Program-made: the position numbers and the translations under genes
Source of the DNA: Gammaproteobacteria bacterium
GTDB taxonomy: Bacteria > Pseudomonadota > Gammaproteobacteria > Steroidobacterales > Steroidobacteraceae
Assembly: GCA_028293805.1 (NCBI GenBank)
Contig: JAQGOC010000002.1
Location: 1 to 44,852, forward strand
Direction of reading: 5' to 3'
Length of the DNA stretch: 44,852 bases
In this document: one piece after another, positions 8,688 through 17,658 of the stretch
How the letters are laid out: every line of letters begins with the position of its first letter
How positions within the stretch are numbered: position 1 is the first letter of the stretch
The notes under the pieces: generated by a model
The model's input: the letters and a program-made list of their open reading frames with translations, nothing else
What the model was told of the DNA's origin: nothing
Databases searched by the model: none

Positions 8688-10070
8688 TCAGATCGATTCA
8701 AGTGAGCGTCCCCGCGTGCGTACGCCCCACCTGAGGACAATGGCGGTCTCAACCAACAGAATCAGTCCGATCAGCGAGACGACGCCGGCCTGGCCCTTGG
8801 CGGAGAAGATGGGAACCACGATGAGCGGCAGGACGATCACGACCAATCGGCCCGCGGTGGCGCACAGGCCCACCGCCCTCATGCGCAACGCCGTGGGAAA
8901 GAGCTCCGGCACATAACCGACGAGGCCCAAGGTACCGAAGGCGTACAGCACGGTGACATCGAGGAAGCCGATGCCCAGAATGGCGGCAGGTGTCTTGGCA
9001 AAGGCATAGATGGTGCCGAGCAACACCGCTAGAAGGGAGGTGGCGATGACTCCCCATTTCCTTTCCACCTTGTCGGTAATCAACATGCCGGCCAGGGTTC
9101 CGGCCGGCGCGCCGATGGCCATGACGCCAGCGAAGACCACTGAGTGCGCAATGCTTTGCCCCGAAGCGGCAAAGAACGTCGGCAGCCAGGATACGAAGCC
9201 GAAGATCGCGCACATGATTGCCACATTGATCGCAATTGCGACGGCAAGTCGTCCACGGTGTGCCGCACTGAACAGTCCGTCGGAACCACCGCCAGGAGTA
9301 TTGGGTGGGACGCCGCTCAGAGCGCCTTCGAGGTCGGCGGGAGATGGGGAGAAGGACGAATCGGGCGACACCGTTGCCTCGATGGCCCGGACGACCGCTT
9401 CGGCCTGCGCATCGCGGCCGCGGCTCGCCAGCCAACGCGGCGACTCCACGAGCTTGAGACGAAAAAGGAACACCACGGCCGCCGCAAAACCGGGAATGGC
9501 CAACATCACTCGCCAGCCGGATGGCTGGGGCAGCAGGAAGTAGCCGACGAACAGCCCCAGAGGAACGCCCAGGTTGGCAAGGAATCCGAGCCTCGCCGAC
9601 CAGCGGCCGCGCCACTGCGGAGGCAGGAATTCACTCAGCGTTGCATAGCCCAGTATGGTCTCGCCACCCAGCCCCAGGCAGCTCAGAAAGCGCCAACCGA
9701 GCAGTTGCGGGAATGTCGTGGACACGGCGGCCGCCAGGTTGCCGAGCACTACGAGCACAAGAGTCCACTGCATCGTGTGGCGCCGCCCGATGCGGTCGCC
9801 GAGGTTGCCGAATATGAACCCGCCCACACCCAGGCCGATGGAGGTGGACATTGCGAGGTATGCGATGTGACGCAGATCGGCCACCCCCTCCCTTACCAGG
9901 GCGCCCGAGATACCCGCCGTGAGGTACACATCGAAGCCGTCAACGAGCAATCCGGCACCGATCAGGAACAGCAGCTTGCGATGAAAGCCGCCGATGGGCA
10001 CGCGATCCAGCCGGGCGGCGAAGCTCGATGTCAGGCCCGACCGATGCAAATTCGCCAAAGGCGCGCTCAT
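8688..10070 (-). CDS. MFS transporter (sugar porter/AAHS-like metabolite:proton symporter)
   Basis: A 460-residue inner-membrane carrier with about 12 predicted helices. The loop between helices 2 and 3 carries the MFS signature GDRIGRRHT, and the conserved acidic motif of helix 1, LVDGFDVYL, resembles aromatic-acid and sialate symporters. WRGR and ESPRWL are further family motifs. The ATG at 10070 overlaps the stop of the upstream MetX-like gene (ATGA, 10067-10070), implying translational coupling. Its place between a TonB receptor and two hydrolases suggests it moves the TonB substrate, or its cleaved product, into the cytoplasm. The substrate itself is not evident. Confidence 0.92.
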   Translation of the reverse strand: MSAPLANLHRSGLTSSFAARLDRVPIGGFHRKLLFLIGAGLLVDGFDVYLTAGISGALVREGVADLRHIAYLAMSTSIGLGVGGFIFGNLGDRIGRRHTMQWTLVLVVLGNLAAAVSTTFPQLLGWRFLSCLGLGGETILGYATLSEFLPPQWRGRWSARLGFLANLGVPLGLFVGYFLLPQPSGWRVMLAIPGFAAAVVFLFRLKLVESPRWLASRGRDAQAEAVVRAIEATVSPDSSFSPSPADLEGALSGVPPNTPGGGSDGLFSAAHRGRLAVAIAINVAIMCAIFGFVSWLPTFFAASGQSIAHSVVFAGVMAIGAPAGTLAGMLITDKVERKWGVIATSLLAVLLGTIYAFAKTPAAILGIGFLDVTVLYAFGTLGLVGYVPELFPTALRMRAVGLCATAGRLVVIVLPLIVVPIFSAKGQAGVVSLIGLILLVETAIVLRWGVRTRGRSLESI

Positions 10071-11038
10071 GAGGACAATGCGTCGAGAAACGCTGCGGTC
10101 CTGTTGTTGAAGAACGAGAACTCCGCAGATCCGGGCGGGGCAGCCGGGGCTACGTGCCCATGTTGAGTCGAGAGAGTCTGAACTTCACCCCGGGGCATCA
10201 GTGCGGCCAGCGCTTGGGCGTCGGCGGGAGGAAAGATCATGTCGGACGAGGACTGCAGGAACGCGGCTGGACATTTCAACCCCGCCGCGAGGGAGGCCAC
10301 GCCGCCATGAGTTGATGCAAGATCGCAGCTGCTCACCGCCGAGTAGCGCGCGATCAGTTCCTGCGCCCTCCAGTTCGCGCTCCACTCGCGCGCCACGTTA
10401 TTCAACAGCGCAGCGAGGGCTCCAGGGCTCATGTCCGCAATCATCTTTCTCCCGGCGAGCACGGGGAAAAAGGCGCCCACTGCGGCCCGCATTCCCGTTT
10501 CACCGCCGTCGAGCTTCAGAATGCCCGCCAGGGATTCAGCCATCGCACGCGCGAAGCCGTCCGACCGGTAGCCGGTGACCCAAAGCGCAAGTCCCTGCAC
10601 CAGATCGGGCCGCCGATAAGCCAGGTCGAGCCCGATCAGCCCGGCCATGGATGCGCCGCAGAAGGCTCGTACGGGGCCGACGCCGAGATCCTCGAGCAGA
10701 AGGGCAGTTGCCGCGCTCAGATCGCCGACGCAGTAATGCGCCGGGAATTGCGGGTCCGTGCTCGAGCGCGAGGAGTGGCCGCCGCCGGGCATGTCTGCTG
10801 AGATGATGAACCAGCGGGTTGCGTCGAAAGCTCCGCCAACGTTGCAGAAGGGAAGCGCCCAATCGCGATTTCCGCTCGCGCCGTGACAGAGGAACAGGAC
10901 GTTGTCTCCCGCCGGGTTCAGGCGACCGGCAGTCCAGTATGCGATCCGCAGCTCTTGCAGCTGCGCTCCGCCTTCGAAGTGGAAGTCCCGCGTCCGAAAC
11001 ACCTGCTGCCGCCGTTGGAGCTCGCTTGCCGCGCCCAT
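10067..11038 (-). CDS. MetX-like alpha/beta hydrolase (homoserine O-acetyltransferase family)
   Basis: A 323-residue alpha/beta hydrolase. The order FLCHGASGNRDW (oxyanion region), FCGASMAGLIGLDLA with nucleophile Ser130, SSSDMIFP (acid) and QHGHVAP (His) matches the MetX/homoserine-acyltransferase group. That group also contains plain hydrolases that do not work on homoserine. The start is the ATG at 11038, only 11 bases after the TonB receptor stop; the same frame runs open further upstream but overlaps the receptor gene. Being inside a transport/esterase operon and not near other methionine genes, it is more likely to cleave or transfer an acyl group on the imported compound than to make methionine. 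Confidence 0.85.
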   Translation of the reverse strand: MGAASELQRRQQVFRTRDFHFEGGAQLQELRIAYWTAGRLNPAGDNVLFLCHGASGNRDWALPFCNVGGAFDATRWFIISADMPGGGHSSRSSTDPQFPAHYCVGDLSAATALLLEDLGVGPVRAFCGASMAGLIGLDLAYRRPDLVQGLALWVTGYRSDGFARAMAESLAGILKLDGGETGMRAAVGAFFPVLAGRKMIADMSPGALAALLNNVAREWSANWRAQELIARYSAVSSCDLASTHGGVASLAAGLKCPAAFLQSSSDMIFPPADAQALAALMPRGEVQTLSTQHGHVAPAAPPGSAEFSFFNNRTAAFLDALSS

Positions 11039-11049
11039 GAGTCGTGACT

Positions 11050-13416
11050 TTAGAACTCGTATTTGAGCTGAATGGTCACGTTGCGCGGCGGCTCGGTCAT
11101 ATAAACATACGACCCCAGACTGGTCGGGTACGCGGCTGCGTAAGTACGGATGGTGCGGTCGGTCAGGTTCTTCCCGATCACCGCCAGCTCCCAACCCGCG
11201 GCGCTCGCCAATGCCACGGTCAGATCCTCGCGCGCATAGCCGCCCTGTACCGAGTACGGATCGTTGTTGAAGTTGAGCAATTCGGACGCGCGATAGAACA
11301 AATCGTTTTGCAGACGCAGTTTCAGGTTCGCGGCCAACGGCGACTCGTAAACGATCGACCAGTCGGCAGACCATCTTGGCGCGAAGGGCGTGGTCTGCCC
11401 CGTAAGGTCTTGGAATTTCAGGCCGGCGAGCGATTGTCCGGCGGTCGGTGTCGCGTTCGGGTAACGCGTGTAGTATGCCTCGAGGTATGCGACCGACAGC
11501 GACGTTCGCAGGTTTCGGGTAATTCTTCCTTCGGTCTGCAACTCGATGCCTTGCGTGATGGCTCCCCCGGCGTTTTGAACGCGATTGACGTAGGCGCCCG
11601 AAACGGAGGGCACCACGCCGGCCAGCTGGAGGTTGGAGTATATCGACCGGAATAGCGCCACATTCAGCGTAACGCGATTGTCGAAGAGGCGATTCTTGGC
11701 GCCCAGCTCGTAAGCATTGACGGTCTCCGGCGCAAACGCGAGCGCAGCATTGCCGTCCGACAGATCCACCCCGTTGAAGCCGCCCGCCTTGAACCCATTG
11801 TCGTAGCGCGCATAGAGCATGACATCGCTCGCAGGCTCGTACTGCAAGGCGGCCGATCGCGATAGATGGTTGTCGTCACGGGAAAGCTGCGTGTAGCCGG
11901 GGTTTGCCAGACCGGCGGAACGGGCGAATGCCGTTGCGAGGCCCGCCACCGAGAGCGGCAGAGGCGTCGGCTGCGCATAGGTGAAGTTGCCCGTCTCCAC
12001 GCCGACGCTCTGGTTAAAATCTTTGCCGACATCGGTGTAACGCAGCGCGCCCGTGAGCTGCAGCTTCGGGGCGAGATGCCAAGTCACGGCAGCGAACGCC
12101 GACTCGGTGTTGTTTCTCTCGGTGAAATTGTTATTGGTTGCCAAGGGCAGGTACGGGACCAACGGTGAGAACGCCGCAATCTGGGCTATGGTCGGATTCA
12201 GGAAGCCGTAGGTCAGGACGTTCTGTACGCTCAGATCACTGTGCTGGTAGTAGACCCCGGCGAGATAGTCCAGCGCGCCGTGGGTGTTGGAGGTGAGCCG
12301 CAACTCCTGGCTGAACTGCTGATACTTCTCCGGCGCGGTGAGTGACATCAGATTGAGCGGCGAGAGGTCGAGGTCGTCGTCGAGCGCATACGTGTAATGC
12401 GTGTACGCGGTAATGGCCGTCAAAGTTACCGGTCCGCCATCGTAGGTCACTTTAGCGTTGTAATCGTCGGTTGCGAGCCGAGTTCTCTGTCCCGGGCTGG
12501 TGTTGCGCATGAAATACGAGGAGTAGGGAGCGGCGCCGGCTGCAATGACACCGGCACAGAATCCCGTGGTCGGGCCGAAATTGGCAGGTTGAGGGCAGCC
12601 GCCACGGACGATCGGCAGGCCGCCACTTTCATGTTCGGACGAGTGCTGCGCCTTGAGTCGTACCGTGAGATCGGTCCCGGGATTCCAGAGGAACGTTCCG
12701 CGTATGCCCGCGTTCTGGGTGTTGGGTATATGCTGTCCCGCGCCGCTATCGCTTATCCAACCGTCGCTGCGCGCGAACTGCCCTGCGATGCGGGCTGCGA
12801 ACTGGTCGCCGGCGGGGAGATCGACCGCGCCCTCGTACGTGTAACCATTGAATTGCGGGGTGTACGCGCCCCGCATGTAGCCGCCGAATGTGTTGCCTGG
12901 ATCCTGCGTAAGCTCGCTCAACGCGCCTGCAATGGCGTTGTTGCCGAAGTAAGTAGTCTGTGGGCCCTTCAGTACTTCCACGCGATCCAGGTCGAAGAGA
13001 TCGGCCTCCGAGGTCCGCGAGCGGCCGTGGTAGACGTCGTCGACGAATGTTCCGACGGACTGCTCGAAGCTCGGGTTGTCGCCTGAGCCGATGCCACGGA
13101 TGATCTGGCGGTTGGAGGTGGTTCCCTGCGCGAGTTGCACCGAAGGTATGGTTCGGGTGAGATCTTCAATGCTCGAGATATTCTCGTCGGATACCGCCGC
13201 GCCGGTCACCACCGTGGCGGAAATCGGCACTGCCTGCAGCGGCTCCGTACGTTTGCGTGCCGTGACCACCACCTCTTCGAGCTGCAAGGCGTCCGGGTTT
13301 GGATCCGCGGCACTGGCCGGGAGGGCCATTGAGCTCGTCATTGCAGCGCTACACGCGATCAGCAAAATCTGAGTCGATGAGGTCAAGCCGGTGAGCGAAA
13401 AGGCAGTACGTCGCAT
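11050..13416 (-). CDS. TonB-dependent outer membrane receptor
   Basis: A 788-residue receptor. The signal peptide is about residues 1-36 ending ASA, followed by a TonB-box-like segment LEEVVVTARKR. The plug domain (about 55-165) includes PISATVV, the IRGIG motif and EVLKGPQTTYFG. A 22-strand barrel follows, ending in the aromatic residue of LKYEF needed for assembly. ATG 13416 has GAGGGGG 8 bases upstream. The 'VVTARKR..ePLQ.VPISA' start is typical of receptors that import organic nutrients rather than siderophores. It heads a four-gene minus-strand operon and faces the Old Yellow Enzyme gene across a 214-bp divergent control region that holds two copies of a 13-bp repeat. Confidence 0.95.
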   Translation of the reverse strand: MRRTAFSLTGLTSSTQILLIACSAAMTSSMALPASAADPNPDALQLEEVVVTARKRTEPLQAVPISATVVTGAAVSDENISSIEDLTRTIPSVQLAQGTTSNRQIIRGIGSGDNPSFEQSVGTFVDDVYHGRSRTSEADLFDLDRVEVLKGPQTTYFGNNAIAGALSELTQDPGNTFGGYMRGAYTPQFNGYTYEGAVDLPAGDQFAARIAGQFARSDGWISDSGAGQHIPNTQNAGIRGTFLWNPGTDLTVRLKAQHSSEHESGGLPIVRGGCPQPANFGPTTGFCAGVIAAGAAPYSSYFMRNTSPGQRTRLATDDYNAKVTYDGGPVTLTAITAYTHYTYALDDDLDLSPLNLMSLTAPEKYQQFSQELRLTSNTHGALDYLAGVYYQHSDLSVQNVLTYGFLNPTIAQIAAFSPLVPYLPLATNNNFTERNNTESAFAAVTWHLAPKLQLTGALRYTDVGKDFNQSVGVETGNFTYAQPTPLPLSVAGLATAFARSAGLANPGYTQLSRDDNHLSRSAALQYEPASDVMLYARYDNGFKAGGFNGVDLSDGNAALAFAPETVNAYELGAKNRLFDNRVTLNVALFRSIYSNLQLAGVVPSVSGAYVNRVQNAGGAITQGIELQTEGRITRNLRTSLSVAYLEAYYTRYPNATPTAGQSLAGLKFQDLTGQTTPFAPRWSADWSIVYESPLAANLKLRLQNDLFYRASELLNFNNDPYSVQGGYAREDLTVALASAAGWELAVIGKNLTDRTIRTYAAAYPTSLGSYVYMTEPPRNVTIQLKYEF

Positions 13417-13496
13417 TCGAAATCCCCCTCAGAGCGCGCTTTCCCGGTGACCCAGGAGTCAGTGCACCGCATCCTAGCCGCACGCCCAAAAAAGGC

Positions 13497-13530
13497 ACTT
13501 TGCATTTTGGGGGATGGACTTTGCATTTTG
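13497..13530. promoter_or_regulatory. Tandem 13-bp direct repeat, 21 bp apart, in divergent promoter region
   Basis: ACTTTGCATTTTG occurs at 13497-13509 and again, with no mismatch, at 13518-13530. The start-to-start distance is exactly 21 bp, two helical turns. The pair lies about 80 bp from the TonB receptor start and about 100 bp from the Old Yellow Enzyme start, so it can serve both. AraC-family proteins are known for binding direct half-sites at about 21-bp spacing, and an AraC-type gene lies at the far end of the same operon. The assignment to that regulator is inference. Confidence 0.6.
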
Positions 13531-13630
13531 CGGTACCCGGCGGGCTGCGGCACCCACCCCGTCAGCGTTGGTTTGGCCGCAAGCGGGCATGGGGTTTGCT
13601 TTGTTAACCGGTCGCTTTCGAGGGCAGGTC

Positions 13631-14800
13631 ATGAACGAGCTCAGCGCACGTCACCAGGCGGAAGTCCCCTACCCCGTCGGCCCGGGTGCAGCGGCCGATA
13701 TGGAGCATGACCAGGAAATCCCGGAGACCGATCTTCTGACTCCGCTGTCTCTGCGTGGCGTTACGCTGCGCAATCGGATAGTCGTGTCGCCAATGTGTCA
13801 ATACAGCGCTACCGAAGGCATGGCGAACGACTGGCATCTCGTACATCTGGGCAGCCGAGCTGTCGGCGGAGTCGGTGCCTTGTTCGTCGAGGCGACCGCT
13901 GTCACGCGCGATGGCCGCATCTCGCCGGCGGACATGGTAATCTGGAGCGACGAGCATATCGAGCCGCTTGCGCGCATCGCGCGGTTCGTTCACTCGCAAG
14001 GTGCGGCAGCAGGGATCCAGCTCGCGCATGCGGGCCGCAAGGGCAGTTGCGAGCCGCCGTGGAAAGGTGGTCGTCACCTGACGCGCGAAGAGGGGGGGTG
14101 GACAGTCGTGGGTCCCAGCGCGGTGCCGTTCAACGAGGGCGACCCGGCTCCGCGCGCTCTCGATAAAGCCGAGATCCAGCAGATCATTGCCAGCTTCGAG
14201 GCGGCGGCCAAGCGAGCTCTGGCAGCAGGCTTCAAGATCATCGAAGTGCACGCGGCGCACGGTTACCTGCTGCATGAATTCCTCTCGCCGCTTTCGAATC
14301 GGCGAGAGGACGAGTACGGCGGAAGTCTCGAGAATCGCATGCGCCTGTTGCTACAGGTCGCGGAGCGCGTGCGCAAGCTGATGCCGGCGGACCTGCCGCT
14401 CTTCGTGCGCATCTCCGCGACCGACTGGACCGAAGGTGGTTGGGATGTCGAGCAGTCGATCGAGCTCGCAAAGAGGCTCAAGGGGCTCGGCGTGGACGCG
14501 ATCGATGTATCCTCCGGCGGCACGATGCCCCGAGCCCGCATCCCGATCGTCAAGGGCTACCAAGTGCCTTGCGCCACGCGCATTCGTGCGGAAGCGGATG
14601 TCGTGACGGGCGCTGTTGGTTTGATCACCGAGCCCGGGCACGCGGATGAGATAATCAAGAGCGGCGATGCCGATCTCGTTCTCATCGGCCGCGAAATGCT
14701 CCGCGAGCCTTACTGGGCCGTGAGGGCGCAGCAGGAGCTTGGTGAGGAGCCGGCATGGCCGATCCAGTATGGGTACGCGGTCAAGCGGCGCAATAAGTAG
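13631..14800 (+). CDS. NADH:flavin oxidoreductase / Old Yellow Enzyme, YqjM class
   Basis: FMN-dependent ene-reductase (about 389 residues from ATG 13631). The thermophilic-like/YqjM signature is present: Cys56 and Tyr58 in SPMCQYSA tune the flavin, and His207/His210 in VHAAHGYLLHEF bind the substrate carbonyl. YGGSLENR and GREMLREPYW are the usual phosphate-binding and C-terminal motifs. AGGGCAGG lies just before ATG 13631; the frame is open back to 13514 and a second ATG at 13700 starts nearer the conserved core. It is divergent from the TonB-receptor operon, which suggests a role in reducing an alpha,beta-unsaturated carbonyl compound imported by that system, or in xenobiotic reduction. 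Confidence 0.92.
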   Translation: MNELSARHQAEVPYPVGPGAAADMEHDQEIPETDLLTPLSLRGVTLRNRIVVSPMCQYSATEGMANDWHLVHLGSRAVGGVGALFVEATAVTRDGRISPADMVIWSDEHIEPLARIARFVHSQGAAAGIQLAHAGRKGSCEPPWKGGRHLTREEGGWTVVGPSAVPFNEGDPAPRALDKAEIQQIIASFEAAAKRALAAGFKIIEVHAAHGYLLHEFLSPLSNRREDEYGGSLENRMRLLLQVAERVRKLMPADLPLFVRISATDWTEGGWDVEQSIELAKRLKGLGVDAIDVSSGGTMPRARIPIVKGYQVPCATRIRAEADVVTGAVGLITEPGHADEIIKSGDADLVLIGREMLREPYWAVRAQQELGEEPAWPIQYGYAVKRRNK

Positions 14801-14976
14801 GCCCAGCGAGCCGCCAAGCGTTAGCCCCGATAGCGCTCCATCTCGAGGTCCAGTCAACAGCATCCTGCTACGCGCACCGCGCGGGCCGAGGCGCCAGCGC
14901 TCGCGTGTCGCACGGCTTGTATCGCTCGAGCGCTACAATACAGATCGCACCGTCGCCCACCGCTGAATCAGGACCT

Positions 14977-15762
14977 ATGGCAAGCTCCCCAACAGATCTC
15001 CCCGTGCATCGTTTTCTGGGCCGCGACGGCGCGAGACTCGTCTACCGCGAGATGGGGGAGGGCCGACCGCTGATCTTGATCCACGGCTTCTTCTCGACCG
15101 CGATGGTCAACTGGGTACGCTACGGGCATGCGGCGACAATCGCGGCGCGCGGTTATCGAGTCATCATGCCGGACTTGCGCGGTCACGGCGACAGCGCCAA
15201 GTCGCACGATGCCGAGTCGTATCCTCCCGACGTGCTGGCCGACGACGGCTTTGCCCTGGTCGAGCAGCTTGCGCTCACAGACTATGACCTCGGGGGTTAT
15301 TCCCTAGGCGCGCGGACGACTGTGCGGATGCTGGCGCGCGGCGCGACTCCGGGCCGCGCGGTACTGGCGGGCATGGGTTTCGAAGGAATCGTCCACACCG
15401 CGGGCCGCGGCGCCCATTTTCGCCGCATTCTCACCAACCTCGGCACGTTCAATCCGGGCTCGGTGGAATGGATGGCGGAAGCCTTTCTAAAGACAGTCGA
15501 CGGTGATCCGGTAGCGTTGCTCCACATCCTCGACACCTTCGTCGATACACCGCGCGAAGCGCTCGCGCGGATTGGAATGCCGACGCTGGTGTTGGTGGGT
15601 GCGAAAGATGATGATAATGGCTCCGCCGAGGAACTGGCGGCCGCGCTGCCGGATGGACGGTACGCTGTAGTGCCCGGCAACCATATGAGCGCGGTCACCA
15701 AGCCGGAGCTTGGTGCCGCCATCGCGGGGTTTCTCGGCGGCGGAACGCCGAGCGAGGTCTAA
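14977..15762 (+). CDS. Alpha/beta hydrolase
   Basis: A 261-residue single-domain alpha/beta hydrolase. LIHGFFST carries the oxyanion hole, DLRGHGDS is the family motif after strand 4, GGYSLGAR has nucleophile Ser109, and AKDDDNGSAEE and PGNHMSAV supply Asp and His. ATG 14977 follows CAGGA closely; a longer frame begins at 14905. A TACAAT at 14934-14939 could be a -10 element giving a leader of about 30 bases, but no convincing -35 is visible. It is 176 bp downstream of the Old Yellow Enzyme gene on the same strand. Its last four bases overlap the end of the convergent epimerase-like gene. The substrate is unknown; the closest general groups are 3-oxoadipate enol-lactonase-like and haloperoxidase-like hydrolases. 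Confidence 0.88.
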   Translation: MASSPTDLPVHRFLGRDGARLVYREMGEGRPLILIHGFFSTAMVNWVRYGHAATIAARGYRVIMPDLRGHGDSAKSHDAESYPPDVLADDGFALVEQLALTDYDLGGYSLGARTTVRMLARGATPGRAVLAGMGFEGIVHTAGRGAHFRRILTNLGTFNPGSVEWMAEAFLKTVDGDPVALLHILDTFVDTPREALARIGMPTLVLVGAKDDDNGSAEELAAALPDGRYAVVPGNHMSAVTKPELGAAIAGFLGGGTPSEV

Positions 15763-16859
15763 CTGTTGCCGTTGCTCAGATGCCAGTTGTGCAGGGTGTC
15801 CGCTTCTTTCTTTGCATCCAGGCCGGCATGCAGTTTCGCCTGCCGGTCCGCGGGCAGGGACTGGAACCAGGCGAGGGTGTCGCGGACGGTGTCCTGCAAA
15901 GGACGGGAGTGAAGGCCGGTTTTGCTCGCGGGCCGTATCGAGGTGAGCGATGCTCCTGCCATCTCACCCTTCATCGGTGACCAGGGCGGCAGGTCCAGTT
16001 CGTTGGCTTTCCAATGCGCGGCAAGAAATTCTTCCGGCACCCAGGTGACTGCCGTGCCTGCAGTCGGCGTGGCGCGCTGGCTCGCAGCGATCAGGTCGCC
16101 CATCGTGAACGCGCCGGGAGGTGAAACAGCATTGAAGTAACCGTTGGTGCGCGATTCCACCAGTCTCATCATCCACGCCGTGAGATCGCGCACGTCGATG
16201 ATCTGAATCGGATCGCGTGGTGTGCCCGGTGCAAGCATCTCCCCGCCTTTCGATGCGCGCACGGGCCAATAAGTGAAGCGATCGGAGGAGTCCAGCGGCC
16301 CGACGATGTAACCAGGTCTGACCACGCTGATGCGCCCTTTGAACGCTTCCACGCAGTACTGCTCGCACAACGCCTTCATGGGCCCGTACGTGTCTTCCGT
16401 GATCTCTTCGATGTCGGGATTCGAAAGTTTTCCCGTCGGCGAGCGCTCGTCGTTTGGCTGGGCGAAGCCTGCGTAGGCGGAGATGCTCGAGATGAACAGG
16501 CAGTATCCGACGTTCGGCGCCAGCAGTTCGGCGGACATTTTCACGAATTTCGGGATGTAGCCAGTGTCGTCGATCACTACATCCCACGTGCGACCCCGGA
16601 GCGAATCGAGTTGACCTTTCCGATCGCCGATCAGCGTTTCGACGCCCGCAACACCCTCCGATAAGCGTTTGCCGCGATTGAAGTGCGTTACCTTCCAGCC
16701 GTGCTGCAGTGCTTCCTGTGTCAGGTGAGGACCGATGAAGCCTGTGCCCCCCAGAATCAGAAGCGTTTTCGCCTTTGAGCCGATGGCCAGTGCGGCCGGC
16801 ATCGCGGCACTCGCCGCGGCACAGGCTCCGATCTGCAGCATCTCACGGCGGGTTGTCAT
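15759..16859 (-). CDS. Tat-exported NAD-dependent epimerase/dehydratase family protein
   Basis: A 366-residue extended-SDR protein. The N-terminus TTRREMLQIG plus a hydrophobic, Ala-rich stretch ending around residue 27 looks like a twin-arginine signal. The dinucleotide-binding motif GGTGFIG (37-43) follows at once, and the catalytic pair is Tyr158/Lys162 in YGPMK, with the upstream Ser in FISSIS. Tat export would fit a protein folded around NAD(P) in the cytoplasm, as in glucose-fructose oxidoreductase. GGGAGG lies upstream of the ATG at 16859. The ATG overlaps the stop of the preceding hydrolase gene (16856-16859), so the two are coupled. It ends in a 4-bp convergent overlap with the alpha/beta hydrolase. 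Substrate unknown. Confidence 0.87.
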   Translation of the reverse strand: MTTRREMLQIGACAAASAAMPAALAIGSKAKTLLILGGTGFIGPHLTQEALQHGWKVTHFNRGKRLSEGVAGVETLIGDRKGQLDSLRGRTWDVVIDDTGYIPKFVKMSAELLAPNVGYCLFISSISAYAGFAQPNDERSPTGKLSNPDIEEITEDTYGPMKALCEQYCVEAFKGRISVVRPGYIVGPLDSSDRFTYWPVRASKGGEMLAPGTPRDPIQIIDVRDLTAWMMRLVESRTNGYFNAVSPPGAFTMGDLIAASQRATPTAGTAVTWVPEEFLAAHWKANELDLPPWSPMKGEMAGASLTSIRPASKTGLHSRPLQDTVRDTLAWFQSLPADRQAKLHAGLDAKKEADTLHNWHLSNGNS

Positions 16860-17575
16860 GGTCGTCCTCCCGGACTATCGGATGCGGGCTTGCTGATGCG
16901 CTGGAGGGTGTCGACCCAATCCGCAAGCGATGCCGCCAATTCGCTCAAGACCGACGCATCGTTACGTCCGCTGCGCGCCGGCACATGGAACGAATGGTTG
17001 GCGCCGTCGATCAGTTTCAGGCAGGCACCTGTGCCGATCGTCAGGGCCAGCGGCTCGAGCAAGCTGAGCTCGGCAAGCTCATCACGAGTGCCCTGCAGAA
17101 ACAGCATCGGGATGTGCACGTCGAAAAGGTGTTGCGCCCGGTCTGCCGACGGGCGTTTCGCGGGATGGAGCGGAAAGGCGAGAAAGGCCAGGCCGCGGAC
17201 GCCCGGCAGTGGGTTTTCGGCCTGCGCCTGCGATGTCATTCGGCCACCGAACGAGCGACCTCCGGCAATGAGCGGAACCGAGCAGCGCCGCGACGCCTCG
17301 GCCACGGCGGCACGGACAGTTGCGTGACAGAGTTTCGGCGGGTCCGGCCGTTTCGAGCCCCGGTCCATATACGGAAATTGATAGCGCAAGGTCGCGACCC
17401 GATGCGCGGCGAGCTCAGAGGCGATGGATGCGAGGAACGGATGGCTCATGCCGGCCCCCGCACCGTGAGCCATCACATAACAGGCTTTGGCGCCTGTAGC
17501 CGCTTGCCATAGAGCCGAGACGCGAAGCGTGCTATCCACAGTCAGCGTCACCGGCTCGGCGGCCTTGGCTTTCAT
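16856..17575 (-). CDS. Alpha/beta hydrolase, KANL3/Tex30-like
   Basis: A 239-residue protein with AHGAGAGMSHPF (oxyanion region typical of the KANL3/Tex30-like, dienelactone-hydrolase-related group), the nucleophile elbow AGGRSFGGR with Ser108, QGTRDELAE (Asp) and GANHSFHV (His). The long frame reaches 17902 but its first 109 residues are low-complexity Arg/His-rich and overlap the next small gene. The ATG at 17575 removes that and has GGGAG upstream. Translation is probably coupled to the downstream epimerase-like gene by the ATGA overlap at 16856-16859. Function is general: hydrolase of unknown substrate. Confidence 0.85.
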   Translation of the reverse strand: MKAKAAEPVTLTVDSTLRVSALWQAATGAKACYVMAHGAGAGMSHPFLASIASELAAHRVATLRYQFPYMDRGSKRPDPPKLCHATVRAAVAEASRRCSVPLIAGGRSFGGRMTSQAQAENPLPGVRGLAFLAFPLHPAKRPSADRAQHLFDVHIPMLFLQGTRDELAELSLLEPLALTIGTGACLKLIDGANHSFHVPARSGRNDASVLSELAASLADWVDTLQRISKPASDSPGGRP

Positions 17576-17658
17576 GGTGCGATTATGCTCCCTGCCACTG
17601 CGAATCACTGCCGCGCCTCGTAGGGAACGCTTCGCAGGGGCTCGATCCGGCGAGCGGA

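Noticed and set aside
9144..10166. 340-residue plus-strand frame
   Set aside because: Antisense shadow of the MFS gene; low-complexity composition with no family motif.
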